Of a stretch of 64,000 bases of DNA, positions 46,641 to 58,912 are shown piece by piece. The stretch lies in NCBI GenBank assembly GCA_013399695.1, contig VXAU01002296.1, positions 120,159-184,158 on the forward strand. The letters are read 5' to 3'. Every line of letters begins with the position of its first letter. Positions within the stretch are counted from its first letter, which is position 1. The translations under genes and the position numbers were made by a program. Under the pieces are notes generated by a model. It was not told the origin of the DNA, did not search any database, and saw nothing but the letters and a program-made list of their open reading frames with translations. The stretch is from Formicarius rufipectus. Lineage: Eukaryota; Chordata; Aves; Passeriformes; Formicariidae.

Positions 46641-48659
46641 ATTTGCTAACCCCTAAATGGTGAAGGCACTTCAGTCAGCCTCATACTACATACCAGTCCA
46701 TTGTCTCAAAGAATTTAGTGGGATAGCAAATGCAGTATTAATAATAAATATTCATCCAAGCAGCAATCATAGCCATTGTTTTGAGAAACTGCAAGAAACT
46801 GTGTCACTGCACTGCAAGAGATTAAAGGCAAAAGACATCCCAAACACTTAAAATTATACAAGCAGTCTGTTGTGTGGAAGACCATTTTATTTTTGTGGAC
46901 AATGGCAGTGAAGTTTCAGAAGTAACTACATGTGGATGCAGGAATGGAGCTGTACTGCACACACGAATTCTGGGTAGTTGCCTTGCAAGGATCCAGCCTA
47001 TTAGTTTATGGGCTCCTGCTCTTTCCAACCCTCCTGAACCAGCAGCTGGGGACTGTGAGGTGGAGTGGCCCATCTGGCTGAAATTACACTACCAAACTAA
47101 ACAACTGGATTCTGCATCAGCTCGTTAATTTGAGTCATCCTGAGGCCACATGAGCTATCGATCCTGCACAAGGTATGTTGAGGAACTGCAGATTACTGAG
47201 AAGAGGAGGACACTTCTTCTGAAGTTTGTAACTCTCAGCTGTATTGTGGTTTCTAGAAACAACTTGTAACTTTTACAAGTAATTATTTGTATGGACTATC
47301 AGTTAAAAAATCCCCCAAAAACAACAACAACAACAAAACACAAACAAACAAAAAACCAAACAAACACTTGACTGCCTCTGAATTGTTTATTTATAAAATG
47401 GAAAATGAAGATGATTGTTGGTGTACCAAATAATTGGTTTGATTTGGATAGCTTTCCCTTCAAACTATCTTCTATTGAGTTATCAGAGCTGGTATTGAAT
47501 TAAAGAATGTAATCAAGCACTTCTGGACCTGAACTGTCTGTATTCTGCAGGACAAATGACTACAATGAAGCTGAGATTGTCGGTCAGTCAGAAATTTGCA
47601 AGTTCTACATTAAATTTGGATTTAATAGGATCAAAGGATTTCACAGGAACCTGTCAATTCCATCAAAACTTTTGACAGGGAATTGAGGAATTTTGTGTCC
47701 TTTCTCACCACCTTTCCAGTCTGCCACTCAGGGTCTGGCAGCTTGCCTAGCTCCCCAGGTTGGCTCCTTCCCTGGCTCCCTGCTGCCTGTGCCATGGGCT
47801 GCCAGGCTGCCTGCCTCCCTGGGCATTCACAGCCATACACTCTGCTGCTCCTTCAACAGCCTCTGTGTCAGTGCCCTGCCATGCCTGGTGCATGTTCAAG
47901 ATTCCCCTCCTTATTAAAAAAGTCTTAAAAAGCCCAATATATAATTTAACAGGAAGTATAGTTTTTTTTACATGGTCATTCTCAAATTAAATAAAAAAGT
48001 AACAGTTTTCAGATATGAAGGGAAAATTACATATGTAGGTGCCAATGAGTCAAGGTTATATGGGTACTAGAAAAATATTAGGAAGAGGAACATACGCAAA
48101 GGACTCACATAGAGTCCTTTTCAAGAAGCTTGAAAGTGTGTAAGTAATTTTTCTTTTTAGATATGAAACAACAGGAAACCATAAGGATGCATCAAATCTT
48201 ATTTTGTACCTCTGATCAGTGTATCAGAGTGGGATGAGCCAGCTCCTGCAGGTGCCTGTTGCAGTGGTCTAATGGCCAGCTTGTACTAGATTTTTGAGAA
48301 TAGATTGCTCAAGTTGGTGACTTGTATTTGGTGATTTGTATTCTATGCAAAAAAGACGAAAAATGGAAATGGAGAGCAAAAGATAAAAGCTACAAGAAAA
48401 CACTTAAACTACATCTTCCTCCATGACACATGGACTAATCATTATCTAGAGAGCAGACTACTCTTTTCAAAGTTCTCCTCCTTATGTAATTTACCTCCTT
48501 CACCAGCATGCTCTTTAAAGTGTTTTCTTTTATATTGACATAATTATTTATTCCTTTATGTGTGTATATGTTTTTATCACTAAGATATCAGATATTTAAG
48601 TCACTAGGAACACATTCTACTCTTAAACTATTTCAGATAATTGTCCTTTATTTTATGAA
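46641..48659. other. Non-coding interval with simple repeat
   Basis: Contains the CAA/CAAA tract at 47304-47367. Three overlapping plus-strand frames near 47683-47990 share a C/T-rich stretch and look like chance. Confidence 0.45.
47304..47367 (+). repeat. CAA and CAAA microsatellite, A/C type
   Basis: A C-run, five or so CAA units, then CAAA units. Confidence 0.85.
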
Positions 48660-49316
48660 ATGTTCAATGAAGTAAATACACTTAAAGTGGCAGTGCATTG
48701 CATCTTAAAAAAAAAAGAAAAAAGAAAAAAAAAGAGAAAACTTCTCCCACTGCATGTAATCCAGCATTCTCTAAAATCACAGGAAAGAGCCACTGGAGTC
48801 ATTAGAGTGCTTCAGACTTTTTTGAGAATATGTATCTTCAAGAGTAAAGCTTTGGGAAAAGATACACCAGGGTGTTTTGTGGACTCTTTAGTGGTCTCTA
48901 AGGCTGCTGATGGATATAGCCTTTGTTGTTTCTGCTGCTGTTATCTGATGTCTTTGAGTTCAATAAATGTGTCAAGGTTTCAAGAAACTCAGTGCCATCA
49001 GAGATACAGGGAAGAGGTCTTAGCACTGATCTTATTTGAAAGAGCAGTCAGAGACTCAGTGCTATGGCAAAGATTTAGTCAAGTCTACTGTGCAAACATG
49101 GCCCTAACAATGATCCCAGCAAGAGCTAAAGTTCAACCTCCCCATGTCAAGGTGAATGGAACTACCCCAGAAGCCTTACCTTGGAGCACATGTTCATTTC
49201 TGTGGCTGCACTCTCATTTCTACCATGCTACTTCCACATTTGCATTGCACCAAGTCTTTGTTGCATGTTCAACAGTGCTAGAGATTTTCATTTCAACAGT
49301 TTCTCTGTCAACTTGA
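48660..49316 (+). other. Longest intact ORF in the window (218 codons), unknown status
   Basis: An ATG-to-TGA frame of 218 codons on the plus strand. Residues about 17-27 come from an A-rich simple repeat (Lys/Arg run). The rest is free of simple repeats and includes a Cys-rich patch (LCCFCCCYL) and a hydrophobic C-terminus (FVACSTVLEIFISTV). There is no recognisable domain, no CpG island, and no convincing promoter. An ORF this long is unusual but not impossible by chance in 64 kb. It could also include an exon read through. Confidence 0.15.
48706..48740 (+). repeat. A-rich GAAA-type tract
   Basis: A-runs interrupted by single G, lying inside the long ORF. Confidence 0.85.
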
Positions 49317-52300
49317 ATCAAGGCCAAATTTTGATTCCTCCATCCTGATAAAGTTGCACACTTAGCATCTTCATCATAGATACAGTTTTGCAGCTTCTTG
49401 TTAGGTAATGATTTTGCATATCAAGTTAACCAGCTACACCTTGTAAGACTTTTTATGAGCAGTCTACGTGGACCACAATTTCAGTGAGACTGACATTGAA
49501 TATACCTGTGCACATGGATAGGCTGGTAAAACTCATTTTTGTCAGCAGGTACACCAGCAAAAAACAAAAGAACCTAATAGTGAACTGATTTTGTTGGTAT
49601 TAAGGTCATTCAGTATTCACAAAAGGCATAAGAATGCTAAGCTTACAATGGCATAAATGTTTAGCCACAGTTTTTCTTAACATTGACTCCGTGGGGTTGC
49701 CAGAAGGGAAGGGACTACATGTGAGTCTACACAGTAACTGATTTATATCCTTGCCTATAACCTTTCAGTGTCATATACATAATCTTTCTGGTCAGAGCAG
49801 TGAATCAAGATCTATGCATGAATATAAGTATTAAAGTACATTGCATGTTACCAGCTTACTGAGATGCAGTAAAATTCTGCTTCTTTTACTCACAACATAG
49901 AAATTCAGTCCAGAGAGAAACATACTGCTCTTTCCTGTGTTTGCGTTGAAACTCCCTGGAAATCTCACTGTCTTTTTTTAGTATTGAATTTCAGAAAAAT
50001 AATTAATTTGGTTTGGATACTTCATTTATCGTCTTCTTTTTGCCGAGCAGAAAATTTTTTTGGGAAATAAAAGCCAGTCAGTCATGAAGCCATCAATTCC
50101 TCAGCTACAAATGGATGCTTTAGGTCTGGTTCTGATCTCTCTGTCAAACAACTGCTGCTGAAAATGAACCCATCAGAAATACTGTCTAAACACTGAGAGT
50201 AGATGGGAAGTACAAGAAGAAAACAGGAATAGAGTCACTGCACAGAAGTCAAGGGCTTTCCATGTGAGTAAAGTTACTTAAAAATATCAAGTGTCTATAG
50301 TCAGCCTTTTAAGCTGTAATTCAATTTAACTTCAGAGAAAATTATTAACACTCATTCTGCTTCTCTTTTTTTCATGGATGCTTTAGGTAAAACTTTCTCC
50401 TTCTTCAGTGTTTCTTTCTTTGATACTTGCAGCACACATGAAACTCCACAGGTGAGAAGTTTTCACATGCTTTCACAGGGGACACCACAACTTAACAGAT
50501 CCAGACTTTCTTTCCACTTGACATTTTGTGGGCAAACTCCCTTCCCGTCAACAAGTGAGTAACATCCCCGTGATAATTGCAGTGGTGGCTCACATGGAAA
50601 AGTAATACAAGGAAAGTATTTAACATATGTGCAGCTGTCTGTGGTGTCACTCTAGTTGGTGGATATAAACTGAAGACATCAACCAATTATTTCAGAAACA
50701 CCACTGCTTGATAGGCCACAGTTAGTTGTTATCTATGTGTTTATACAGTTTACCAAGAATGCAAATATCAGAAAATAATCCCTTAATAGGGTCCTCCCAG
50801 CTCCCAAGTGTACATCCTCACCCACAAAAATCCTGTATGCTCCATTCATGTTTTGATTTAAGGATATTTCAACTAGCTTTTAACCAAAATTCTTGACAAG
50901 TATTTGTAAGTTTTAGAACAATTTTTAAACTCTTTTGGCAGTTTTCTATGTTCTTATAAGACTCTGCATTTCCTCTTCCCTACTAACTGAAGCATTGGAA
51001 GTAGCCTTCTATATGATTCATAAAAAGGCTGAAAAAACTGTTGCAGAACTTTTAATCTAATTCATAAAGCAGATTATAATACAAAGGACAATGTGCAAAG
51101 TATAAATCAGAAGTCAGGAAATTAACACAAGAGGGACACTAAAGGTACTAGCAAAAATTAATAAGTCCAAGCTATTAAGACCAATAAAGAGGAACAGTAT
51201 GGAATACTAAAAAATCATTGATACATACTTCTTTTCTGTTTTGAAAGAAAAAGGCCAATGAATTCACATTTTATTTGATTTTATGTACCATACATTTTAT
51301 TCCTTCAGTCACTGGGGAGAATGTTAACATAAGGTCTCCATATTTTTGGGGCCAGAAAACTGTTCTCAGGAGTGTTAAAAGAAAAAGTTTTAGAAAGAAG
51401 TGTAAACCTGAGTATTCCATTAAAAAATTAGAAAGGTACTGGCATGCTCAAGTTAGCTAAGGTATCAAAATCCCTGCAACAGCCTTCTGGTAGTCCTGTT
51501 AAACCACCTAAGAACACTGTGCCATAAATAACCAACATCAACATTTAACAGATGAAATTCCAGAAGACTCAAGACATTAATGACAAACTGATACTATAAG
51601 AATGGATGGTTCAAGCAGCCATACAGTTAGCACAGGAAAGATTGTACATAGAGACTGGATGTAACTGAGGATTACTTAAGTACAGTATCAAAATCCCTGT
51701 TTGTTTATACCAGAAAAGTCCATTGGCTATTAAATTCTTCAAACACAATTATGCTCATAGGCACAGACTGTTGCTTACTTTCCTCCACCCAGCTAGGCAC
51801 AACACGCTTTGATCAGGAAGCTGCACAGGTGTGTCAGCACACACTATACCTGAGCTGTTGGGGCAGCTCAGACAGAGAGGTCGTGCACATATATATTCCT
51901 CAAGACTTCTGTAAAGCATTTGACTTCAGATAAGAGTAAAAAGAGACGCTGATCACCCACAAATTAGCTTGTACAGCAACAGATACTAATGTTGTGCTTA
52001 ACCCCCAGGATAGATTCAAAACTTCATACTTATGCTTTTGTTTCATTTAGATTAAATGGAAAGCAATGGTACTAAAGGACAGGCTGAAATAAACTGTGCA
52101 GGAAGCACCCTAGAGCTAACCAGGAGGTGATATTAAGCAGGGGGAAAGACTGAATGTCATTTCATGGAGTCATCAGCATTACAATCAGAGATGAAAGGCA
52201 GACTGTAACTGATGTTGGATCACTGAGCAGCCAAGAAGTCACACATCTCAGAGCCAGGAGAACACAGGAAAGGAAGACTACCTCACAGTGATTAGGACCC

Positions 52301-53389
52301 ATACTCTGTAAAAAGTGTATGGAATTTGGAACCTGAGATTTTTTTTTTTTTTTTTAACCAAAGATCTCTGGTCTCAACCTGACTGCTGGATAACTATGCT
52401 GTGGATATTCACTTGTTCTCCCTTTAGCAGTACATTTTACCTTTCTTCAGGTCATGACAATCCAGGAGGCGGGAACCTATGTCTTGACCACATAGTGAAG
52501 AGAAAGCCTGTGGTGGATCAAGAGTTGAGGGGGCATGTAGAATGCAAGTGGAGCTAGACAACATTTCTTTACATAGGCCAATCTGAGGCACTAGTTCACC
52601 TGAAGATGTATATTCCTTGACTTCCATATAACATCATGGCTGCTTCCCTGCACCATGATCTCACCATCACATGTGGGCATCTCTCTTAGAGAAGATACTC
52701 TGCAGCAGAGGTGGTTCTCTGTTTCAGACATGTGAGGGGACTGGTCAAAAAGTGATAGTCACACCAACAACTGAGGCCATGAAAGCAAGCCATGAACTCA
52801 CCAGTGTAGCTATTCCTTTGCATTTTATTAACCCAAACAAACTCTTCAGATAGTTTTAATTATTAGTGTACTTGTGGATCAAGTAGATGTCTGAGTCACA
52901 TTGGCCTCTTACCTGATTAGGCAAACACCTTCATTAGAACCAGAATACAGGTGTTTTTTACCACCAAAACCATCAGGTTTATCTGTACATTTCTGACTAA
53001 CTAAAAGTTTGTAAAAGCAGTTTTTTTAACCTGATGATCATGTACATGTATTCACACTGCCTCAAAAATATAGTATATATTTTGTCATAAATCCTTGATA
53101 AGACCTTACAAACTGTTCTTTTTCACTTGTTGGTACAAGATTTGTATCTCCCTAATTCCTTCAGAAGGTTAACATTTACATCACGAGACATAGTTTTTCT
53201 AGCCTTTGGTAGGCGAGAAGGCTGCATGTCTTTGATAGGACCGTAGGTCAGTCCGTGCAGGAACACTTCCCATAGCACTGCACAGTCTCCCACCCTCTAC
53301 GCTGTCCTTTACTGCAGAACTGCCACCCAGGTGAGAGCCGTGGGCTCTGTCCCACAGCCAGCAGAGCAAAAGCAACCCCAGGAGGCAGT
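49317..53389. other. Non-coding AT-rich interval
   Basis: No confirmed gene. A possible micro-exon lies at 50433-50451 (TGATACTTGCAG| ... CCACAG|GTGAGA), too short to judge. A possible LINE remnant and a T-run (52339-52355) are also present. Confidence 0.4.
51880..51933 (+). mobile_element. Possible LINE reverse-transcriptase relic
   Basis: One frame reads PQDFCKAFDF just before a stop, resembling the DFSKAFD motif of CR1-type reverse transcriptases. Flanking sequence no longer matches, so this would be a very old fragment or a coincidence. Confidence 0.18.
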
Positions 53390-53620
53390 GACACGGGGCG
53401 AACGAGGGTTTGGGTGAATTTTCGGAAGCGTGGGAAAGCAGTTTCCCTGCATGTGCCCGGCAGCGTCGCACGGAGCGAGAACAAAGCGAGCCCTGCCGAG
53501 CGCCGGCGCACGCAGCGACAGTTCACGCGGTACCCACTGGGTGGCGCCTCGAATTTGGCAACCGCGGCCCGCTCCGGACGCTCCTCGCTCCCCTCCAGCT
53601 GAAGCTGTTTCAGGGATGGG
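53390..53620. promoter_or_regulatory. CpG island, candidate promoter
   Basis: About 28 CpG dinucleotides in roughly 230 bases, high GC, sharply bounded by AT-rich DNA. It lacks a TATA box. On the plus strand a donor-like AAGG|GTATGT at 53985/53986 could end a first exon leading to the candidate exons from 55538 onward; on the minus strand the candidate exons at 42.8-40.6 kb would lie downstream. It may therefore be bidirectional. Overlapping short ORFs in the island, including a Leu-rich frame near 53750 without a start codon, are not called. Confidence 0.65.
53534..53547 (+). promoter_or_regulatory. CTCF-type motif, plus strand
   Basis: CCACTGGGTGGCGC matches the core consensus CCASYAGRKGGCRS with one difference (G for A at position six, a tolerated position). 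It is in the CpG island and faces the opposite direction to the island motif at 9725-9738. Confidence 0.4.
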
Positions 53621-54059
53621 AATTCTGGCAGATCGATAGTTAAACCAGCCCCTCAGCCGTAAGGTTTTCACTGCCGTGGGTCTGTAGTTAAAATTAGTGA
53701 CTCTTCCTTTTGCAAAATATTCTCCAAAACTGCCATAATCTCGCTGGTGCTCCTGCTGCTGCCCTTGCTCTGCCCTCCCTTGCTTTGCTGCAACTTTGTG
53801 CTAACCACTGCTCCTCTGGCCAGGGACACCAGCTGAGAACATCGTGTTATGAGCTGCATGGAGGCAGACTTTTGTTAGGCATCTCTGTTAGGTGCAGCAA
53901 TGTTTGGTTTGGATGCTTGGCTTTGACATCGAGCTTGCTTCCAGGAAAATTCCCCAATATAATTAATGTGAAGGATACAGGAAGGGTATGTGTAGGTTTA
54001 CAGGTATACACATATATTAAGACATGTGAGTTCTCAAATTTTGGGTTACTTGGAGTATT

Positions 54060-54100
54060 GTTTTTTTCCTTAATGATTTTTTTTTTCCCCCCCAAAGATT
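54060..54100 (+). repeat. T-runs followed by C-run
   Basis: Two T-runs, then eight C, low complexity. Confidence 0.8.
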
Positions 54101-55537
54101 GTTTCCACAAATTTCTCTTTAGTGTAGTGGTTCACTGTCTTTTCATAGTAATATCTGTGTTATTTGCCACACTGAATCGCTGGGTTAATTAGGAACCTTT
54201 CGTTATATTCCATGGAGAAACACGGGAATACAATGCACATTTCTTGATTGCAAAGGATCACAGTGTTGGAATTTACCTCTTCTGCTTTTGGCAACAACAA
54301 CCTCTGTGTAAATCTGATAATATGGCTGGCAAACACATGTTGGGTTAGAAAACAGTACAGCAGCTGCTGTGCTACTAGTAGTAACTTAGTCAAATAGATT
54401 CGGTGATGTCCAATATTTAGACATGTACTCTTGCAAATACAATGGGCCTTTGGGGTTCAGGAAAACGTGATAAAGCAGCACCCTGATTCTGGTCACTAAA
54501 TGTGATAAGGCTAATCATAATAATCCTTTAAAAAATGAAATTCCCAGACCTTCTTGTTATATTAGGCTCTAGAAACTGAAAAACAGTATTTAAGGCTAAA
54601 AGCTTATCAAAGCTGGGGTTTAGTTATTTTTATGGTTTGGCTTTTTTTCTCCTGGGGAGGGGGAAGAGGGTTGGGGTTTTTTTTCCCTGAAAATTAAAAT
54701 TCTGTCGTATTTTCCTCTGCTCTACAGGGCAATTTTTTTCATTTGAAACACTTGGGAGGTGTCCAGCTGCTTCAGTGATGGAGAACACTGAAGTACCTTC
54801 GTAATAGCATTAGGAAAGCAATGCTCTGGATTAGGTGCTCTGTTGGAATTAGAAACGCATATAAGTGCAGGGACACCACTATTGAATTTCAATTCGATTT
54901 TTGTTCTGATGAAATCACTTATTGCTGTTGCTAAAATTTGTTATAATGATGTCTATACACCAAATTTTGCAAAAGACCCCATTGTGTTAGGCATCATGAA
55001 AGCAGAGAGCAGACAGTGTGCTCTCAGCTGTTGTTTCCCCATCTGTCAAGTGAGGACAGTGTGCTTGCTCTCTACAAGTACATGAGCACTAATTAATTGA
55101 TATTTGTAAAAGGATACGTAAATTCTAAGTATTATTTATGAATTATATTATAAATGAAGATTACTGAAGAGGCCATCAAGAGAAGACACAAATGGCATTA
55201 TGAGGGCAGAGAGAGCAGGATAGAGTGCCAAGATTAACCTGGATGCAGAAGAAAGGAAGTACAGCAAAGTAAATCGTTAACAAAAGAAGAAGAGAGATGC
55301 TTTTGCTTAACAAAAACTAAGTGAAGGGACAAGAGCAATAAATAAATGAGTTAAAAAAAAAAAGCAGAGTTATGATCTGAAACTGGTGGGTGGAACATGC
55401 TAGCAATGGAAATGATGAAAAAAAAGAAAATTTGAAAGCAATATGCAAGAGCCCTGCTGTGGTACATTACACTGTGATTTATATAAGTATGTCCTTTATT
55501 TTAAAGTGACTCCTCTATCCAACTCCTCTACCCTTAG
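54101..55537. other. Probable intronic sequence
   Basis: Lies between the CpG island and the first candidate exon. It contains a G/T-rich patch near 54615-54690 (GGGGAGGGGGAAGAGGG then T-run) and no supported exon. Confidence 0.4.
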
Positions 55538-55611
55538 AATGTTGAAGCCTTGCTCGTCGTAACAGAGCACAGATACTGCAGAGAAGTGTTCAGAGCTTCT
55601 GCTCCACCAAG
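55538..55611 (+). CDS. Candidate exon, possibly 5' UTR or coding
   Basis: Bounded by a strong acceptor (CCAACTCCTCTACCCTTAG) and a perfect-looking donor (CCAAG|GTGAGTG), 74 bases. One frame is open (including ALLVVTEHRYCREVFRAS), but joined to the next exon it stops after about 13 codons. If translation instead starts at the ATG at 56035, this is a 5' UTR exon. It lies about 2 kb downstream of the 53.4 kb CpG island, as expected for a second exon. Product unknown. Confidence 0.4.
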
Positions 55612-56032
55612 GTGAGTGAGCATGTAGGTGTTCATAGGACTGTGGCCTCAGCATCAACCGCAGGACAAGTGATGAAATGTTATAGACACATGATAATGCA
55701 TGATATGGTGTTACATAGGCTGTTCTGAACTTGTGAATAGCTCCATCAAGGGATATTCAGCAAATTAGGGAAAGTAGTTCTGGACAGAGCAATTGCCTCT
55801 TCTTTCAATCGCATCCAACATCCATGTAGGTATTTCAGTTTCCTTCTATACTGTATAGCTCAAGCACCCACTTAACTTTCTTAGTGAAAAAAATGTATTT
55901 TGGCAAAACAAAAGAATATAGTGGCAGTATTTTTTCCTAAATACTGGGATAAATATTTATAAATATTCATATTAGAGTTTTAAACTATATTTTCTTGACT
56001 TCATTCTTACCAAACCTTTTCTTCCTTTTCAG

Positions 56033-56091
56033 GAATGTTCAATTACACAGCTCTTACTTCTATGAATACTCATGAAATGCAGGCTTTGGGG
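56033..56091 (+). CDS. Candidate exon with start codon
   Basis: An excellent acceptor (ACCTTTTCTTCCTTTTCAG) and a good donor (TTGGGG|GTGAGC) enclose 59 bases. After two bases an ATG (56035) opens 19 codons to the donor in phase 0: MFNYTALTSMNTHEMQALG, with an NYT glycosylation sequon. The context around the ATG (G at -3) is acceptable. The next three candidate exons (58871, 60863, 62937) all continue this frame without a stop. No signal peptide and no family recognised. Confidence 0.4.
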
Positions 56092-57164
56092 GTGAGCTGC
56101 TGCACTAATTCTACAAAGTCAGCTTCAAAATTGTACTGTAAGATGTAACTCTTGCAATTTTCTATTTGGGTTGTAGCTGAAAAAAATTAGAGTACAATGT
56201 CACCTATGCAGAAATTTAAAACAATGCATAGTGATTATTTCAAAAACATGTAGTAAATTGTTTGTGAATGGCCCCATACCAAGAATTACTCACTGAGGAA
56301 GTAGCCAAATATTCAAAAGGAATGGACAAATCCAAGAATTGTGTGATCTGCTCAGACAATTCACAAACAGACCCAATAGGCAACATCTTCCCAAGAGATT
56401 GCTCATGGAAATGATTTGCTTCATTTGAGTTGTTAACAAGCATGAGCAGCTGAGGTCCACCTCCTCTGCAGCAGAGGAGTGATCTCCAAGGTTTTATCCT
56501 ACCAACATTACTAGCAAATGAATGAATTAGGTTTGGACAGGTCTCACTCTGTTATTTCACTGTCCCTCAAATCCATGTGGCTGCTTTGAGTAAATGTGGA
56601 GAAAAAACATGAAAATAATATATTTTAGGTTTACTTTGATCTCTAAAAATAAGAAGGATTTAATTTTAGTTATATAATAATATTGCTAACCTCTGTTCAC
56701 TAAGCAATCCTTCCTTTTCCCTGGGCTCTCAGTTTGACACATCTCCAGCATGAAATGGACTAAGATTGCCATGAAACTGAAAGCTGTGAGTGTGAAAATT
56801 GGGGAATGCATAGACAAATTCTTGTTTTCCTTTTTAAACATATGCCAGTGAATTAGTCCTCTTTTTTTTTTCCCCTCATCAGATTTCTGAATTTCTTGGT
56901 AAATATTACTACAAACCTTGCCTAGAAAGCCCAGAGCAAGTTCCTTTAGAGGATTTCTGCTAGAGCCACAAAATATCATCAGCCAAAACCCAGGGATGAA
57001 CTCAACCATGAAATGGTACACTGGGCCTCCTGAAAACTGCCAAGGAGATCAGGGCATATTTTGCCTTGAGTTTTGCCAATAGGAAAACAAGAGGAAAATG
57101 AGGGATCATACAGAGCACTAAAAAGAGCCAGGAAGCAGCTGGAAAACTTCTGACACTGACATAC

Positions 57165-57248
57165 CTGTTTGGTCACCAGAAGAGTTTTAAAAGAGCAAAC
57201 ATTGATGTAGGGGTAAATCTCAGAAAGGATGGGCATGTTAAACTGTCC
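57165..57248 (-). CDS. Candidate minus-strand exon, 84 bases, phase 0
   Basis: On the minus strand it starts after a fair acceptor (CAATGTACCTAACAG) and ends at an excellent donor (AAACAG|GTATGT). All 28 codons are open in phase 0 at both ends, with a plausible sequence including NMPILSEIYPYINVCSFKTL. A further acceptor (CTTGGCAGTTTTCAG at about 57029) lies downstream, but its open frame has a different phase. The exon is phase compatible with 42593-42832. Antisense to the plus-strand candidate gene, so both cannot be assumed. Confidence 0.24.
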
Positions 57249-58604
57249 CTGTTAGGTACATTGTCTGGTTAAAGTTGTAAGACAGCTTTCCCACCTATTA
57301 AACATTGTTCACAGAATGAAAAACCTAAATATTGGGAATAAAATATGAACACAAAACACTTTGATTCACAATATTTCTAGTTCCTTAAGTGCACAATAAA
57401 ATTCTGTAGCATTGTTAGCTGAGACATAGATGTAAAACTGCTTTCTAGTAAGAGTCAATTGTTTAAACATTGGCAGAGTATTCTTTGCAATCTTTATGGC
57501 ATGCCAATTGCATCAATCTGCTGCATGTGACAATTGGACAGAGCAGCATTTAAGATGGGTAAGAAGAATTCCTACAAATTCTGGCTGGCTAAACCCTTTC
57601 AATGCTTTAGCAAACCATCCCAAGCAAGATGGGCTGGTTTCATGGGGAAAGCACAGAGTATTTAGTTCTCAGCTTCCACACATATGGGGAAGACCAGGAC
57701 ACATGTAAAACTTCAGTGAGCCCATGCCTATGGGCCTGCGTCTTTAATGGCCAATTAGCCACTGAAGATATCATATTAAACACATTTCCAGGAAAGAGAA
57801 ACACCCAATAGCACAGAATCAGGCAGATAACCTATTGCTCTGTTATCATACACTCTGTAACCTAAATCGTGTCACATAAAATTTCAGATCTGTGATATAT
57901 TTAGTTCAGTTTGAAAGTGGAAAGCAGAAACTGTCCCAGCTGTCTCCATATACATGGAAGAGGAAGTCAAAAGCAAGAGGAGTGTTGAGGGTTTTCATAT
58001 ATTTGTCTGCAATCAAGGTCAGCCCTAATGATTGTCCTATAAAAGTTGGGTAGCCAACTGTTGACTCCCTCAACTGAACGGTGTTCAAAGTCTAAGGATG
58101 CTCAACTACCTTAAGAGTGTCTGAAAAGACTGTCCATAAACTGGAGTTATCTTCATGCATGTGTTTAAATGTTATCAATGTTAGGGAGAAAAAGCAAAGC
58201 CTTTCAAATTGCCAGTTATGTTAGGTTTAATTGCAGGGTTTGGAGATAAATAACTGTCACAGATTTTACAGATATTTTGCTACTGATGGCACAGAAATTT
58301 CTTGCTTAATGTAGTTAAGTGAATTGCATGAACAGGAATTGAGAAACTCAGACACTTCAAAAATAATGAATGCTTCAGTTTTGCTACTTCCACCATGCTT
58401 AAAAGAAAGTCAGTCTATCTGACTATCCTTTAATGAAAGTTTATGTCAAGGTAATTGCACATTACCCAGTAATTAAATATACAATATACTTACAGAACAT
58501 ATGTTTTCATGAAATACATGTTTTCATTAAGTTAGCATTTATATGTCATAGTCATTTTGCTACATGTGACAACATTTTAAAATTTATCTCAACTTTCAAA
58601 ATAC

Positions 58605-58650
58605 CTCATATATTTAAATATCTCATATATTTAAATATCTCAAATATTTA
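58605..58650 (+). repeat. 17-mer tandem repeat
   Basis: CTCATATATTTAAATAT repeated twice exactly, then a partial third unit. Confidence 0.95.
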
Positions 58651-58870
58651 ATTTTAACTTATTAATGTTGTAATTTGTTGTAATTTGGAAATAAGACTGT
58701 GACAAGCTTAGGTAAAACATGTTAATAAGGGACTAACATGTAGTAGAAAAGAATAAGTGCATTAATACATGTCTGACACGCTGGTGACTATTAGCTGTTC
58801 TTAAACTTAATCTTCTAATTTTTTCTCCATAATTCATCTACTTATCATCCCCATAATATCTCCTTTTTAG

Positions 58871-58912
58871 AAGTCTTTCTTCAGTGTGGCAGACTGCAAA
58901 GACAAATCTAAG
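58871..58912 (+). CDS. Candidate 42-base exon, phase 0
   Basis: Acceptor CATAATATCTCCTTTTTAG and a near-perfect donor TCTAAG|GTAAGA surround 42 bases, 14 codons in phase 0: KSFFSVADCKDKSK. It continues the frame from the ATG exon at 56033-56091. The small size and exact multiple of three would suit a cassette exon. Another acceptor nine bases inside (CTTCAG) offers an alternative start. Product not recognised. Confidence 0.42.

Noticed and set aside
53710..54192. 160-codon plus-strand ORF after the second CpG island and a Leu-rich frame in the same place
   Set aside because: The ATG frame has no domain and overlaps a T/C tract; the Leu-rich, signal-like frame lacks a start codon and stops soon after.
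56686..57027. Minus-strand 111-codon frame after the acceptor near 57029
   Set aside because: The donor is weak and the phase does not match the neighbouring exon 57165-57248; the frame ends in intron-like sequence.
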